Source: an uncultured Collinsella sp. (lineage in GTDB: Bacteria; Actinomycetota; Coriobacteriia; Coriobacteriales; Coriobacteriaceae). Taken from it: 6,904 nucleotides of DNA. Positions 1 through 6,019 of this stretch are shown here, in pieces. Position numbers and translations under genes: made by a program. How positions within the stretch are numbered: position 1 is the first letter of the stretch; every line of letters begins with the position of its first letter. The notes beneath the pieces were generated by a model that had not been told where the DNA came from, did no database searches, and was given only the letters and a program-made list of their open reading frames with translations. The stretch lies in assembly GCA_937989875.1 (NCBI GenBank), contig CALKBO010000069.1, positions 1 to 6,904 of the forward strand. The letters run 5' to 3'.

Positions 1-72
1 GCGGTGAAGGTGAGGGGGATCCAGCCCGAGGGGATGTAGGAATGCGATAGGAAAGTCATAGATGCGGGCGTG

Positions 73-129
73 TTGGCTAAAATGGGTCGGCCGGGATTGG
101 TCAATCTCGGCCGACTATATTTGGCTAAA
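73..129. repeat. 30-bp near-perfect palindrome flanked by 9-bp direct repeats
   Basis: Two arms, 86-99 and 102-115, are reverse complements at 13 of 14 positions around a two-base centre. The arm core is GTCGGCCG/CGGCCGAC and the inner part is GATTG/CAATC. The dyad sits between exact copies of TTGGCTAAA at 73-81 and 121-129. The layout resembles two insertion-sequence ends brought together by internal deletion, with the direct repeats as target duplication; 9 bp is within the 8-9 bp range known for IS256-type elements. A regulatory palindrome or a bidirectional terminator is also possible, although the T-rich flanks (TATATTT on one strand, CCATTTT on the other) are weak. The sequence pattern is certain; its function is not. 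Confidence 0.6.
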
Positions 130-148
130 TTATTCCGGCGCTAACAGC

Positions 149-429
149 ATCCCGAAGCTCCGCTCCGGCAGCTTCTTCCCGGACGACGTGATCGAGCGCC
201 ACCGGCGCGTGGACCGCGCCCTCGTTGCCGCCGTCGCCGAGATGTACGCCACCGGCACGAGCACCCGCAAGGTGCAGAGGGTAGCCGAGAAGATAGGCGT
301 CTCCAGGCTCTCGAAGGACCAGGTGAGCGCCATCGCCTCGAGCCTGGACCAGGCATCGAGGATCTGTACGGAAGGCCGCTCGAGGGCTCGCCAGTGCCCT
401 ACGTCTGGCTCGACGCGACCTACGTCAAG
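149..429 (+). pseudogene. IS256-family (mutator-type) transposase, internal frameshifted fragment
   Basis: From 149 the frame reads IPKLRSGSFFP, then ERHRRVDRALVAAVAEMYATG, STRKVQRVAE and LSKDQVS. These are hallmark blocks of the region just before the catalytic domain of IS256-family transposases. A one-base loss at about 350-358 shifts the frame. The downstream frame then gives EDLYGRPLEGSPVPYVWLDATYVK, where the D at 412-414 is the expected first aspartate of the DDE triad. Similarity ends at about 430, so the N-terminal region, the other two catalytic residues and the C-terminus are all missing. The shifted frame stays open to a TAG at 520-522 but no longer looks like transposase. The fragment is clearly more GC-rich than the glycan genes. 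It is a dead remnant and not autonomous. It resembles coriobacterial IS256 transposases from memory. Confidence 0.85.
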
Positions 430-497
430 GAGCCCACTCTTCTTCGAGATTGTTTTCCGCAAGATAGCCAAAGCAATATCATTCCAAAGGCGTATTT

Positions 498-518
498 AAA
501 ACCCAGCCCCACTGGGGC
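498..518 (-). terminator. possible weak intrinsic terminator for the minus-strand operon
   Basis: A perfect dyad, GCCCCA-C-TGGGGC, covers 506-518. Read on the minus strand it is a five-base-pair GC stem (GCCCC/GGGGC) with a three-base loop, followed by TGGG and then TTTT (498-501). It is the only GC stem with a trailing T tract I found downstream of the last operon gene, but it lies about 460 bp beyond that stop and the stem is short. It may equally be part of the insertion-sequence debris. Confidence 0.25.
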
Positions 519-522
519 GTAG

Positions 523-978
523 CGGTAGTGTGGTAGTAGTTCAGCCATCAGGCCAGTGATATCGTCCTAATAAATTTAACGGGTTAAAGGGCTAGCAAAA
601 ACCGATACATCATCTGCATTATGCATTACAAAATGATGCGTAACTACACACCACATCGAAATTAACCCAAATGGCTCGATAATGGAATTACGCTCTTTTG
701 TAATGGAGTCCTCCGGCTGATTCTATTATCTGTTCTACATTATTAATACAAAACTATTCGACCACGACATAACAGCTGAAACAACATTGCAGCCGGAGCA
801 GGGATATCGCCTCCATTGACAAGCAAATGGCAACCCGCGATGAGAATCATCGGATTTGGTACCGATCCAGACCTCAGCAAAGGGTATAAGCAACGTTTGT
901 ATAAGGCAGATTTCCACTTTCCTCAACTAGCAACATTGAAGAACTAAAAGTAAACTGAATCAAATAATTGTATCAAGC
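523..978. other. intergenic stretch without a supportable gene
   Basis: This AT-rich interval lies between the transposase debris and the 3' end of the operon. Both strands have stops throughout. The longest open stretches are a plus-strand frame at 783-947 (about 54 codons, ending in TAA, with blocks such as MRIIGFGTDPDLSKGYKQR), an overlapping minus-strand frame at 735-926, and a 48-codon minus-strand stretch at 579-722. None has a convincing start with a ribosome binding site, and I recognise none of them. The plus-strand 783-947 stretch has the most protein-like composition and could be the tail of a decayed gene. I see no tRNA or riboswitch-like structure and no clear terminator directly after 979. 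Confidence 0.5.
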
Positions 979-1335
979 TCAGTCATAATAATCCAACCGA
1001 TTCTCAAGCTCTTTTTCGAGCAAGGCAATCCTTTGTGTAAGGCTTTTGATTGCCAAAACATGACGGCTCACCGCAACGCTAAGGGATAGAGAGATTGCAA
1101 GCAACAGCACAATTGCACCCAGGAAGAGGAAATTGGCCGGGTTAACAAACCCAATAGCCGTGGAGCAATAAAAAATAAGCTGAGGGAATAAATCACAAAG
1201 CAAGGCCGCCATGCACATTAAAATCCAAAGCAAAGAATACTTAAGAAGCATCTTTCCTTTGGATACGAGTCGAAGAACATAAACGAGGAACCCACCAAAA
1301 AAGATGGCTGCCCCAATCCTTAGAAAAAAATTCAT
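979..1335 (-). CDS. DUF2304 family small membrane protein
   Basis: This 118-residue protein has hydrophobic segments at about 4-24, 31-50 and 66-90. The C-terminal tail at about 91-115 is polar, leucine/lysine/glutamate-rich and coiled-coil-like (residues such as LTQRIALLEKELENRL). The layout, with LLKYSLLWIL leading into segment two and PANFLFLGAI leading into segment three, is typical of DUF2304. These proteins are usually encoded beside a dolichol-phosphate-mannose-synthase-like glycosyltransferase, as here. Its role is inferred: a membrane anchor or partner for the upstream enzyme, helping it act on a polyprenyl-phosphate sugar. The ATG overlaps the upstream TAA by one base, and a strong Shine-Dalgarno lies seven bases away, which suggests translational coupling. 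The stop is TGA. It is the last gene of the operon. Confidence 0.88.
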   Translation of the reverse strand: MNFFLRIGAAIFFGGFLVYVLRLVSKGKMLLKYSLLWILMCMAALLCDLFPQLIFYCSTAIGFVNPANFLFLGAIVLLLAISLSLSVAVSRHVLAIKSLTQRIALLEKELENRLDYYD

Positions 1336-2081
1336 TATTGGTCTCCCCTATGGATCCAACACACAAGGACAATAGCAAGCGTAACTTTAATCATGTAGTA
1401 GACGGAAGAGAGAACCCCAATGGATGAACGCCCGCCCTGGCGCTCATTCATCTTTACAGGTGCCTCCATAACGGGGAGACCAAGCTTCATAGCCAAAGCT
1501 ATCGATTCCGGCTCCGGATAATCATCAGGATAGCTCTTGCAGAATAAGTCGATGGCGTCTTTATTGCAGGCTCTAAAGCCAGAAGTGGGATCGGTGACCG
1601 CCTTACCTGTAAGCAACTTAAGCAAAAAAGAGAGCCACCTGATTCCAACACGACGCATAAAGGTTGATTGGAAACCGTCGGTCTCGACCAAGAATCGAGA
1701 GCCTATCGCCAGACTCGCCCCACCCTCAATCAGCTTAACAAGCTCAGGTATATAAGAAGGATCATGTTGGCCATCGCCGTCAACCTGAATGTCAATATCA
1801 TAACCAAATCTCTGAGCATACTTATGCCCCGCCTGGACCGCCCCACCGATACCAAGGTTCTGTGGGAGATCCAATATGTTGACATCATGCTCTCGACAAA
1901 GCCTAAGTGTCCCATCCTGTGAGCCGTCGTTAATTACGACATAGTCATATCCAGCAGCCTTAATAGAAGCAACGGTATTGAGAATGCATTCCTGCTCGTT
2001 ATAAGCGGGAATAATTACCAGAACACGCGGATATCCTTTTGAATCTTTTGTTAAAGCAAATGACAATCGAGTTTCATCCAT
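1335..2081 (-). CDS. GT2 family glycosyltransferase, dolichyl-phosphate mannose synthase-like
   Basis: The protein has 248 residues from the chosen ATG. The GT-A fold begins at about residue 20 with VLVIIPAYNEQ, followed by the nucleotide-binding block INDGSQDGT (50-58) and LPQNLGIGGAVQAG. The metal-binding DGDGQHDP is at 101-108, followed by AIGSRF, TDPTSGFRACN and NERQGGRSSI. All are standard for DPM1/DPMS-like enzymes, which transfer a sugar from a nucleotide donor to polyprenyl phosphate on the cytoplasmic face. There is only one C-terminal hydrophobic stretch (YYMIKVTLAIVLVCWI), so membrane contact probably also needs the overlapping DUF2304 partner. The sugar cannot be read from the sequence. 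An in-frame GTG at 2144 would add 21 residues that look unlike the family; I prefer ATG at 2081. Neither start has a well-spaced Shine-Dalgarno: AAGGGCC is about 15 bases from the ATG. Start confidence is moderate. Confidence 0.9.
   Translation of the reverse strand: MDETRLSFALTKDSKGYPRVLVIIPAYNEQECILNTVASIKAAGYDYVVINDGSQDGTLRLCREHDVNILDLPQNLGIGGAVQAGHKYAQRFGYDIDIQVDGDGQHDPSYIPELVKLIEGGASLAIGSRFLVETDGFQSTFMRRVGIRWLSFLLKLLTGKAVTDPTSGFRACNKDAIDLFCKSYPDDYPEPESIALAMKLGLPVMEAPVKMNERQGGRSSIGVLSSVYYMIKVTLAIVLVCWIHRGDQ
1343..1349 (-). promoter_or_regulatory. ribosome binding site of the DUF2304 gene, inside the upstream gene
   Basis: On the minus strand AGGGGAG precedes ATG by seven bases. It lies within the last codons of the DPMS-like glycosyltransferase gene, supporting the ATG at 1335 and coupled translation across the stop/start overlap. 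Confidence 0.75.
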
Positions 2082-2147
2082 TCCAAATAATAGTTGGCCC
2101 TTAGCGACGCTCGAAGAAAATGCGGCCCTTACAGTCCAACGCACTGT

Positions 2148-2551
2148 CTAGTAATGAATAAAGTTTACAGCATCCGGACTAACCATCGCGAAGTTACATC
2201 TCAAGCTTGGATATTTAGTTTGCACGGCTGGCATACAGCTGACGTTCACCTGGAGCCCCCATCTGCCATCGCGAGATACAAATCCGCTGCGGCTCTCGCC
2301 CAATTGCGCGGTGCATAAGACTTCGACGCCATTCTAATCGGACAAAACTGCTCCAACTATCCCCCCCATCCCAACGATAGCCTTAATCTTTGGCACTAGC
2401 TTAAGGAAACGCGGTCTGGGTTGATACAGGCGAGGCCAACATGCAGCAGCGACGCGACGCCGGACGCTAGCAATAAATAGGCGCCGAGACCCATGTCGGC
2501 CCCAAAGCCAGGCGCAATAACAGCGGCGTGCTTCTTGATATTCAGCGGTGC
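2148..2551 (-). pseudogene. decayed membrane-protein gene of unknown family, frameshifted and stop-interrupted
   Basis: Two minus-strand frames join into one plausible protein. From 2551 one frame reads KKHAAVIAPGFG, then the hydrophobic stretch GLGAYLLLASGVASLLHVGLA. At about 2420-2435 sense passes to the next frame, giving PRFLKLVPKIKAIVGMGG and IVGAVLSD. A TAG at 2334-2336 interrupts that frame. The same frame then continues as NGVEVLCTAQLGESRSGF, DGRWGLQVNVSCMP and NFAMVSPDAVNFIHY, to a second TAG at 2148-2150. So at least one frameshift and one internal amber codon are needed, there is no credible start, and the stretch is richer in GC than the glycan genes. It would be a two-helix membrane protein with a soluble C-terminal part. 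I do not recognise the family. Chance open frames are the alternative, but the complementary hydrophobic and soluble segments argue for a real relic. Confidence 0.45.
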
Positions 2552-2610
2552 TCAAGCGAGCAAATATTCATGAAATAGGAGGAATCGACAATACCAAAAT
2601 CGGCACTTAT

Positions 2611-2673
2611 ATCCAACTTCACGCAAAAGCCGAACAAAAGCCCTTGATTATCAACTTCATCCGAACAAAAGCC
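2611..2673. repeat. imperfect direct repeat with 13-bp identical core
   Basis: CCGAACAAAAGCC occurs at 2630-2642 and again at 2661-2673, a 31-bp offset. Each copy is preceded by an ATC(C)AACTTCA block, at 2611-2621 and 2650-2659; the first copy carries about eight extra bases between block and core. It lies just past the stop of the GT4 gene, before the decayed gene. It may be a short slippage duplication left from a deletion or rearrangement. I see no hairpin in it, so it is not an obvious terminator. Confidence 0.55.
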
Positions 2674-2686
2674 AGCCAAGTATCAC

Positions 2687-3832
2687 TTAGCAAATACAAA
2701 ACGCCTTCTCGACATCCATAGCAGTGGCATCCCAGTTATATCGATTTTCAACAAGCGCCCTAGAGTTTCGAGACTGAAGAGAAAGCAGCTTTCGATCATC
2801 AAAAAGCCTGCATAATGCCGAAACCACCTCATCAGATGCCATGGACCGAATTATTGTGCCGTAGCTATCATCTAAGATAAGCTCGCGTGCCCCGCCCACG
2901 TCTGTTACCACTGCAGGCGTTCCGCAGGCTGAAGCTTCAAGAAGTACCGTTGAAAAGCCTTCGGAACGAGTTGGAAGACAAAGCACATCTGCTTGCTGAA
3001 GTAAGGAGGAAATATCCTCTGTGTTACATCTCCCAAGCCAAAACAAGTTAGACGAACAAGCTTCCTTGACCTCATTAGCCAGCGGACCATCCCCTGCAAG
3101 AACAAAACAAATATCACGCTTGGTAATATCTTTTGTGCGAGCCGCCTCAATAATTGAATAAATTCCCTTTTCAGGAATAAGCCGCCCGACAAAAGCTACA
3201 ACCAAAGATGACTGAGGGATACCTAATTCAGATCGGAAATCTCTCCCCGAAGAAATACTCCTATAGAATGAGGCATTGATTGAGTTTGAAATTACGCCTT
3301 TTGCAGTGATATTAAAGTGCTGAAGCCATTCAACACTTTTAGAAGAAATCCCATAGAAATCAGGTTCAAACGACTTTACGCGATCAGTAATCCAATCTTC
3401 ATATCGGCGAACAAAATAATCAAGAAATGGCTGATTGAAAGAGAGATACGCTGAGCCGTGGTCGAGAACAACAGCCTTAGCACTATGATCCGCAGCAAAC
3501 TTCAGCCCTTCGAGCGAGAGAGGGAAAAGTCTCGTGTTTATCAGAACACCATTCCACTCATAATCATCAAGGGTTTGCAGGAGTCGGTAATAATCACTGG
3601 TTTTTTTGGGAAGAGGAAGTCTTCCATCAAGTAACGGAATGCAAGGAAGACGAATTACCTCCAGGCCGTTTTCGACTGAATGACCGACTCCCACGCGCAT
3701 CGAATCATTAGTAACGATAACCACCCTATCGCCGCGTGCAGTCAAGGCGTGAGCGAGACCATCGACAAAATTACCAATTCCACTAAGTTGCGGGTGATAA
3801 TGGTGAGTGAAAATACAAATAGAGGAGCTCAT
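2687..3832 (-). CDS. GT4-type (GT-B fold) glycosyltransferase
   Basis: The protein has 381 residues, typical for the family. The N-terminal half begins SSICIFTHHYHP with the glycine-rich loop SGIGNF (17-22) and GLAHALTARGDRVVIVT, the acceptor-side Rossmann domain. The donor domain starts at about residue 207 (SSLVVAFVGRLIPEKG) and continues with FVLAGDGPL and FWLGRC. The E-x7-E motif is EGFSTVLLE (291-299), followed by ASACGTPAVVTDVGG, the signature of retaining GT4 enzymes that use nucleotide-sugar donors. It probably adds one sugar to the lipid-linked repeat unit in the cytoplasm; neither donor nor linkage can be deduced. GTG and ATG are adjacent (3835, 3832); ATG at 3832 has GAGG seven bases upstream and is chosen. 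The gene follows licD after a 33-bp gap. It ends in TAA and is followed by about 600 bp of non-functional sequence. Confidence 0.93.
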   Translation of the reverse strand: MSSSICIFTHHYHPQLSGIGNFVDGLAHALTARGDRVVIVTNDSMRVGVGHSVENGLEVIRLPCIPLLDGRLPLPKKTSDYYRLLQTLDDYEWNGVLINTRLFPLSLEGLKFAADHSAKAVVLDHGSAYLSFNQPFLDYFVRRYEDWITDRVKSFEPDFYGISSKSVEWLQHFNITAKGVISNSINASFYRSISSGRDFRSELGIPQSSLVVAFVGRLIPEKGIYSIIEAARTKDITKRDICFVLAGDGPLANEVKEACSSNLFWLGRCNTEDISSLLQQADVLCLPTRSEGFSTVLLEASACGTPAVVTDVGGARELILDDSYGTIIRSMASDEVVSALCRLFDDRKLLSLQSRNSRALVENRYNWDATAMDVEKAFCIC

Positions 3833-3839
3833 CACATAA

Positions 3840-3843
3840 CCTC
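3840..3843 (-). promoter_or_regulatory. ribosome binding site deciding the GT4 gene start
   Basis: GAGG on the minus strand lies seven bases before the ATG at 3832 and only four before the alternative GTG at 3835. This spacing favours the ATG. Confidence 0.65.
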
Positions 3844-3865
3844 ATCTGATATAGATGTCATATCC

Positions 3866-4726
3866 TTAATTCTGTGCCGTCCAGACTTCCCCATCTCCAA
3901 AGTCGAGCAAGAGCGGAAGATGGGTATGTCGATTATCCGGTGACGGTATTTTTTTCCAATCGCCATACATCGTTGTAAGATATTTATCCGTCATACGAGG
4001 AACAGGGAATTCACTGCCTTCGAAAACCGCACTGCTCAGAGGGAAAATCTCTGAAATAGGCACTGGCGCCATATTCGGCCAGCTTAACGTCAGACAGTAA
4101 TCAGAGACCTCACCCGTATTTGAGTCGGCAATACAGGAATCGAATAAATCCTGGTAAGAGCATGCGCCTCGAGAAACCAGTTGTTCCACCACGTGCATAG
4201 CAGAACAACCAATTTGCTCGAGTTGACCAAGGAACCCTTTATGAGGGACAACAATGGAAGAAGAATGATATAAATAGGCTCTTTTCTGTGCAATTGATGC
4301 AGTTCGGACTTGCTTTGCACGAAGGCGTTTATCTGTATAGAGCTGGTCATATGGAAAGATGTCGACAAAAATGCCCATCGAACTGGAAGCCTCTCGAGCC
4401 TCTTGATTCTCGAAGCGAGTTCCATCGCGATACACCTTAGCAAACATCGCAGCATAGCCAGTAGTATTCCGCGATGTATGGAGCGAATATCCTTCCGGTA
4501 ACCCACCCTCGGCTAAAGAGCAAAAGCGGTCATAATCTGAACGCATCATTCCGATATCTATATCATCATCCCAAGGGATAAACCCCCTATGACGCATTGC
4601 TCCTAAACATGTTCCACCGTCAAGCCACCACCTGATGCCGTGCTTAGAGCAGAATGCGGCGACAACCTGAAGGATATCCAATTCAGTGTTTTGAAGCTTT
4701 AATAGCGCGTGAGCTTTAGACATCAT
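3866..4726 (-). CDS. LicD family phosphotransferase
   Basis: The protein has 286 residues from the chosen ATG. Residues 33-48 read RWWLDGGTCLGAMRHRG, followed by FIPWDDDIDIGM (49-60), the aspartate-rich metal-binding core of LicD/nucleotidyltransferase-fold proteins. GIFVDIFPYD follows at about 118-127, another family block. Known members attach phosphocholine to teichoic acid or LPS sugars, or transfer polyol or sugar phosphates (fukutin-like). This protein therefore probably adds a phosphorylated group to the repeat unit in the cytoplasm; the substituent is not determinable. The frame is open further upstream to 4834, but that 36-residue extension overlaps the flippase gene and is not family-like. 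Tandem ATGs at 4726 and 4723 lie four bases after the flippase TAG, with an AAGAG-type Shine-Dalgarno in the flippase tail, so translation is probably coupled. No choline uptake or activation genes (licA/B/C) are in view. Confidence 0.9.
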   Translation of the reverse strand: MMSKAHALLKLQNTELDILQVVAAFCSKHGIRWWLDGGTCLGAMRHRGFIPWDDDIDIGMMRSDYDRFCSLAEGGLPEGYSLHTSRNTTGYAAMFAKVYRDGTRFENQEAREASSSMGIFVDIFPYDQLYTDKRLRAKQVRTASIAQKRAYLYHSSSIVVPHKGFLGQLEQIGCSAMHVVEQLVSRGACSYQDLFDSCIADSNTGEVSDYCLTLSWPNMAPVPISEIFPLSSAVFEGSEFPVPRMTDKYLTTMYGDWKKIPSPDNRHTHLPLLLDFGDGEVWTAQN

Positions 4727-4730
4727 CGGC

Positions 4731-5975
4731 CTATCTCTTTTCCCCGAACCATTGTTGCGTCTGTTTCCCCAAAACAGAAGACTGATAAATAAGGCAAATG
4801 GCATTGGATATAAGCGCCGATACAGTAGGGCCATTTAAGCCAAACAGCATTTGCGCAGGAGCCATAACAGCGACAGCACTAATTAAGGACAGCATGCTGC
4901 CAACAAATACCCCTCGGTAATTATCAAGAGAAACCAACAAATCGTTGACAAACCAAGCGATGCCAGTCAAAAAGGCACAAGCCAACATAGGCTGAAGGAG
5001 ATCGGTATGTTTAGCTATTCCAGCGCCATAAAACAGTGACAGCAATAATTTACCGAAAAAGAAAAGGGCAACTGAAGATATGACACCGACAAAAAAGATG
5101 CCAGCAAGTATTTTACCTATGAGCGAAAAAAAGGACTTTTCTCTAGAATGGTAACGCTCTACTAGATAACCTAATAAAGGATTATAAATATAGGTCGCAC
5201 CCATTTGGATAATTGCCACAGGTGCAGCAACTGATGCATAAATACCCAGAGCAGAATCTCCGAATGAATAAGATAAATACTGCCTGGGAATATTCGGCGC
5301 CGCAGAAGCAGCAATGCCGCCCAGAACGATGGGCAAACAGCTACATAGGAAGGCTCTGACCTTCGCTCGGCTAATTCCAAACTTGATTGCAGAAATCCGA
5401 TTTGATCTTGGATAATCGTAAATAACTCCGATGCCTATTGTCACTACCGTCATAAGCAACAGTGCACCTTCGAGGCTATTAAAAAATCCAAAGACAAGAA
5501 TGAATGAAAGGAGAGAGCCGATGCCCTGCATTATGAGGGATTTCCCAATATAGTCCATCCTATGACCAACCTGATCATTAGCATGCATGACATCAATGAC
5601 TAAGCCAGCGGTTTTATAGAGAGCATACAGAAGAATAGCGGGCACCGTACCAATACGACACGTTGCAATGGAATAGACGGCTAACATTGCAAACGCTATA
5701 AAAGTAGTAAAGAAACGAAAAGTCAGGTATTCACCAGCAGAGTTTTTCCTTTCAACATCTGCAATTTGCACCGTGTACATCCTGTATTGGGCTAATTGAG
5801 AAAACATGTTGAAAATAGACATAGCCAGCGAATAAATGCCTGCAGCACTATATCCATCAGACAGCCGAACGACCAAAATGGTGATAAGCCACTGACAGCC
5901 TAAATTAGTCAACGAACCGACGGTATTCCAGAACATATTATGTTTAATCGAAAGAGTCTTCTCTGTGGCCTTCAC
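4731..5975 (-). CDS. polysaccharide flippase (Wzx/MATE-like, MOP superfamily)
   Basis: The 414-residue protein is almost entirely hydrophobic, with about twelve membrane segments (roughly 15-38, 43-64, 86-105, 108-126, 145-166, 168-186, 207-225, 240-265, 283-308, 327-349, 355-378, 382-402). The N-terminal NMFWNTVGSLTNLGCQWL and the mid-protein positive/polar loop before segment seven fit polysaccharide-biosynthesis exporters. Its role is to flip the undecaprenyl-pyrophosphate-linked oligosaccharide to the outer leaflet. Sequence divergence prevents a substrate prediction. The start is GTG at 5975, with AGAAGGG at 5987-5993 (spacing 11, rather long). An internal ATG at 5936 (residue 14) lacks a clear Shine-Dalgarno and would begin immediately before the first helix. 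The gene ends in TAG, four bases before licD, and starts 44 bp after the upstream glycosyltransferase. Confidence 0.9.
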   Translation of the reverse strand: MKATEKTLSIKHNMFWNTVGSLTNLGCQWLITILVVRLSDGYSAAGIYSLAMSIFNMFSQLAQYRMYTVQIADVERKNSAGEYLTFRFFTTFIAFAMLAVYSIATCRIGTVPAILLYALYKTAGLVIDVMHANDQVGHRMDYIGKSLIMQGIGSLLSFILVFGFFNSLEGALLLMTVVTIGIGVIYDYPRSNRISAIKFGISRAKVRAFLCSCLPIVLGGIAASAAPNIPRQYLSYSFGDSALGIYASVAAPVAIIQMGATYIYNPLLGYLVERYHSREKSFFSLIGKILAGIFFVGVISSVALFFFGKLLLSLFYGAGIAKHTDLLQPMLACAFLTGIAWFVNDLLVSLDNYRGVFVGSMLSLISAVAVMAPAQMLFGLNGPTVSALISNAICLIYQSSVLGKQTQQWFGEKR

Positions 5976-6019
5976 AAATATAAGCGCCCTTCTAAACCTG
6001 TCGAAATGAGGATACGGAG

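Noticed and set aside
1..59. Possible gene ends at the left edge: a plus-strand tail ending in TAG at 37-39, or a minus-strand ORF starting with ATG at 59 (MTFLSHSYIPSGW...)
   Set aside because: Only 12 to 19 codons are visible, no Shine-Dalgarno precedes the minus ATG, and neither peptide is recognisable. The GC-rich composition does not decide between strands.
62..148. Taking the plus-strand frame from 62 as the true start of the transposase
   Set aside because: Residues before IPKLRSG run through the palindrome and do not resemble the IS256 N-terminal region; transposase similarity starts only at about 149.
130..471. Minus-strand open frames opposite the transposase fragment
   Set aside because: They are antisense shadows of GC-rich coding sequence; the plus strand has clear family motifs.
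420..548. Minus-strand 42-codon ORF (starting MAELLPHYRYAP)
   Set aside because: It runs antisense into the transposase fragment, has no Shine-Dalgarno and no recognisable family.
735..926. Minus-strand 63-residue ORF downstream of the operon
   Set aside because: It relies on a non-ATG start without a ribosome binding site, has cysteine/tryptophan-rich random-like composition and overlaps a more protein-like plus-strand stretch.
2094..2318. Plus-strand 74-residue ORF
   Set aside because: It is antisense to the relic and to the 5' end of the glycosyltransferase, with no motif and no Shine-Dalgarno.
2148..2336. Amber (TAG) recoding, for example pyrrolysine insertion, in the 2555-1335 frame
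   Set aside because: TAG serves as the ordinary stop of the flippase and of the GT2 gene in this window, no recoding element is visible, and the frame upstream also needs a frameshift.
4727..4834. 36-residue N-terminal extension of LicD
   Set aside because: It lies inside the flippase 3' end in another frame, is hydrophobic/basic and unlike LicD N-termini; the tandem ATGs at 4726/4723 fit the family length.
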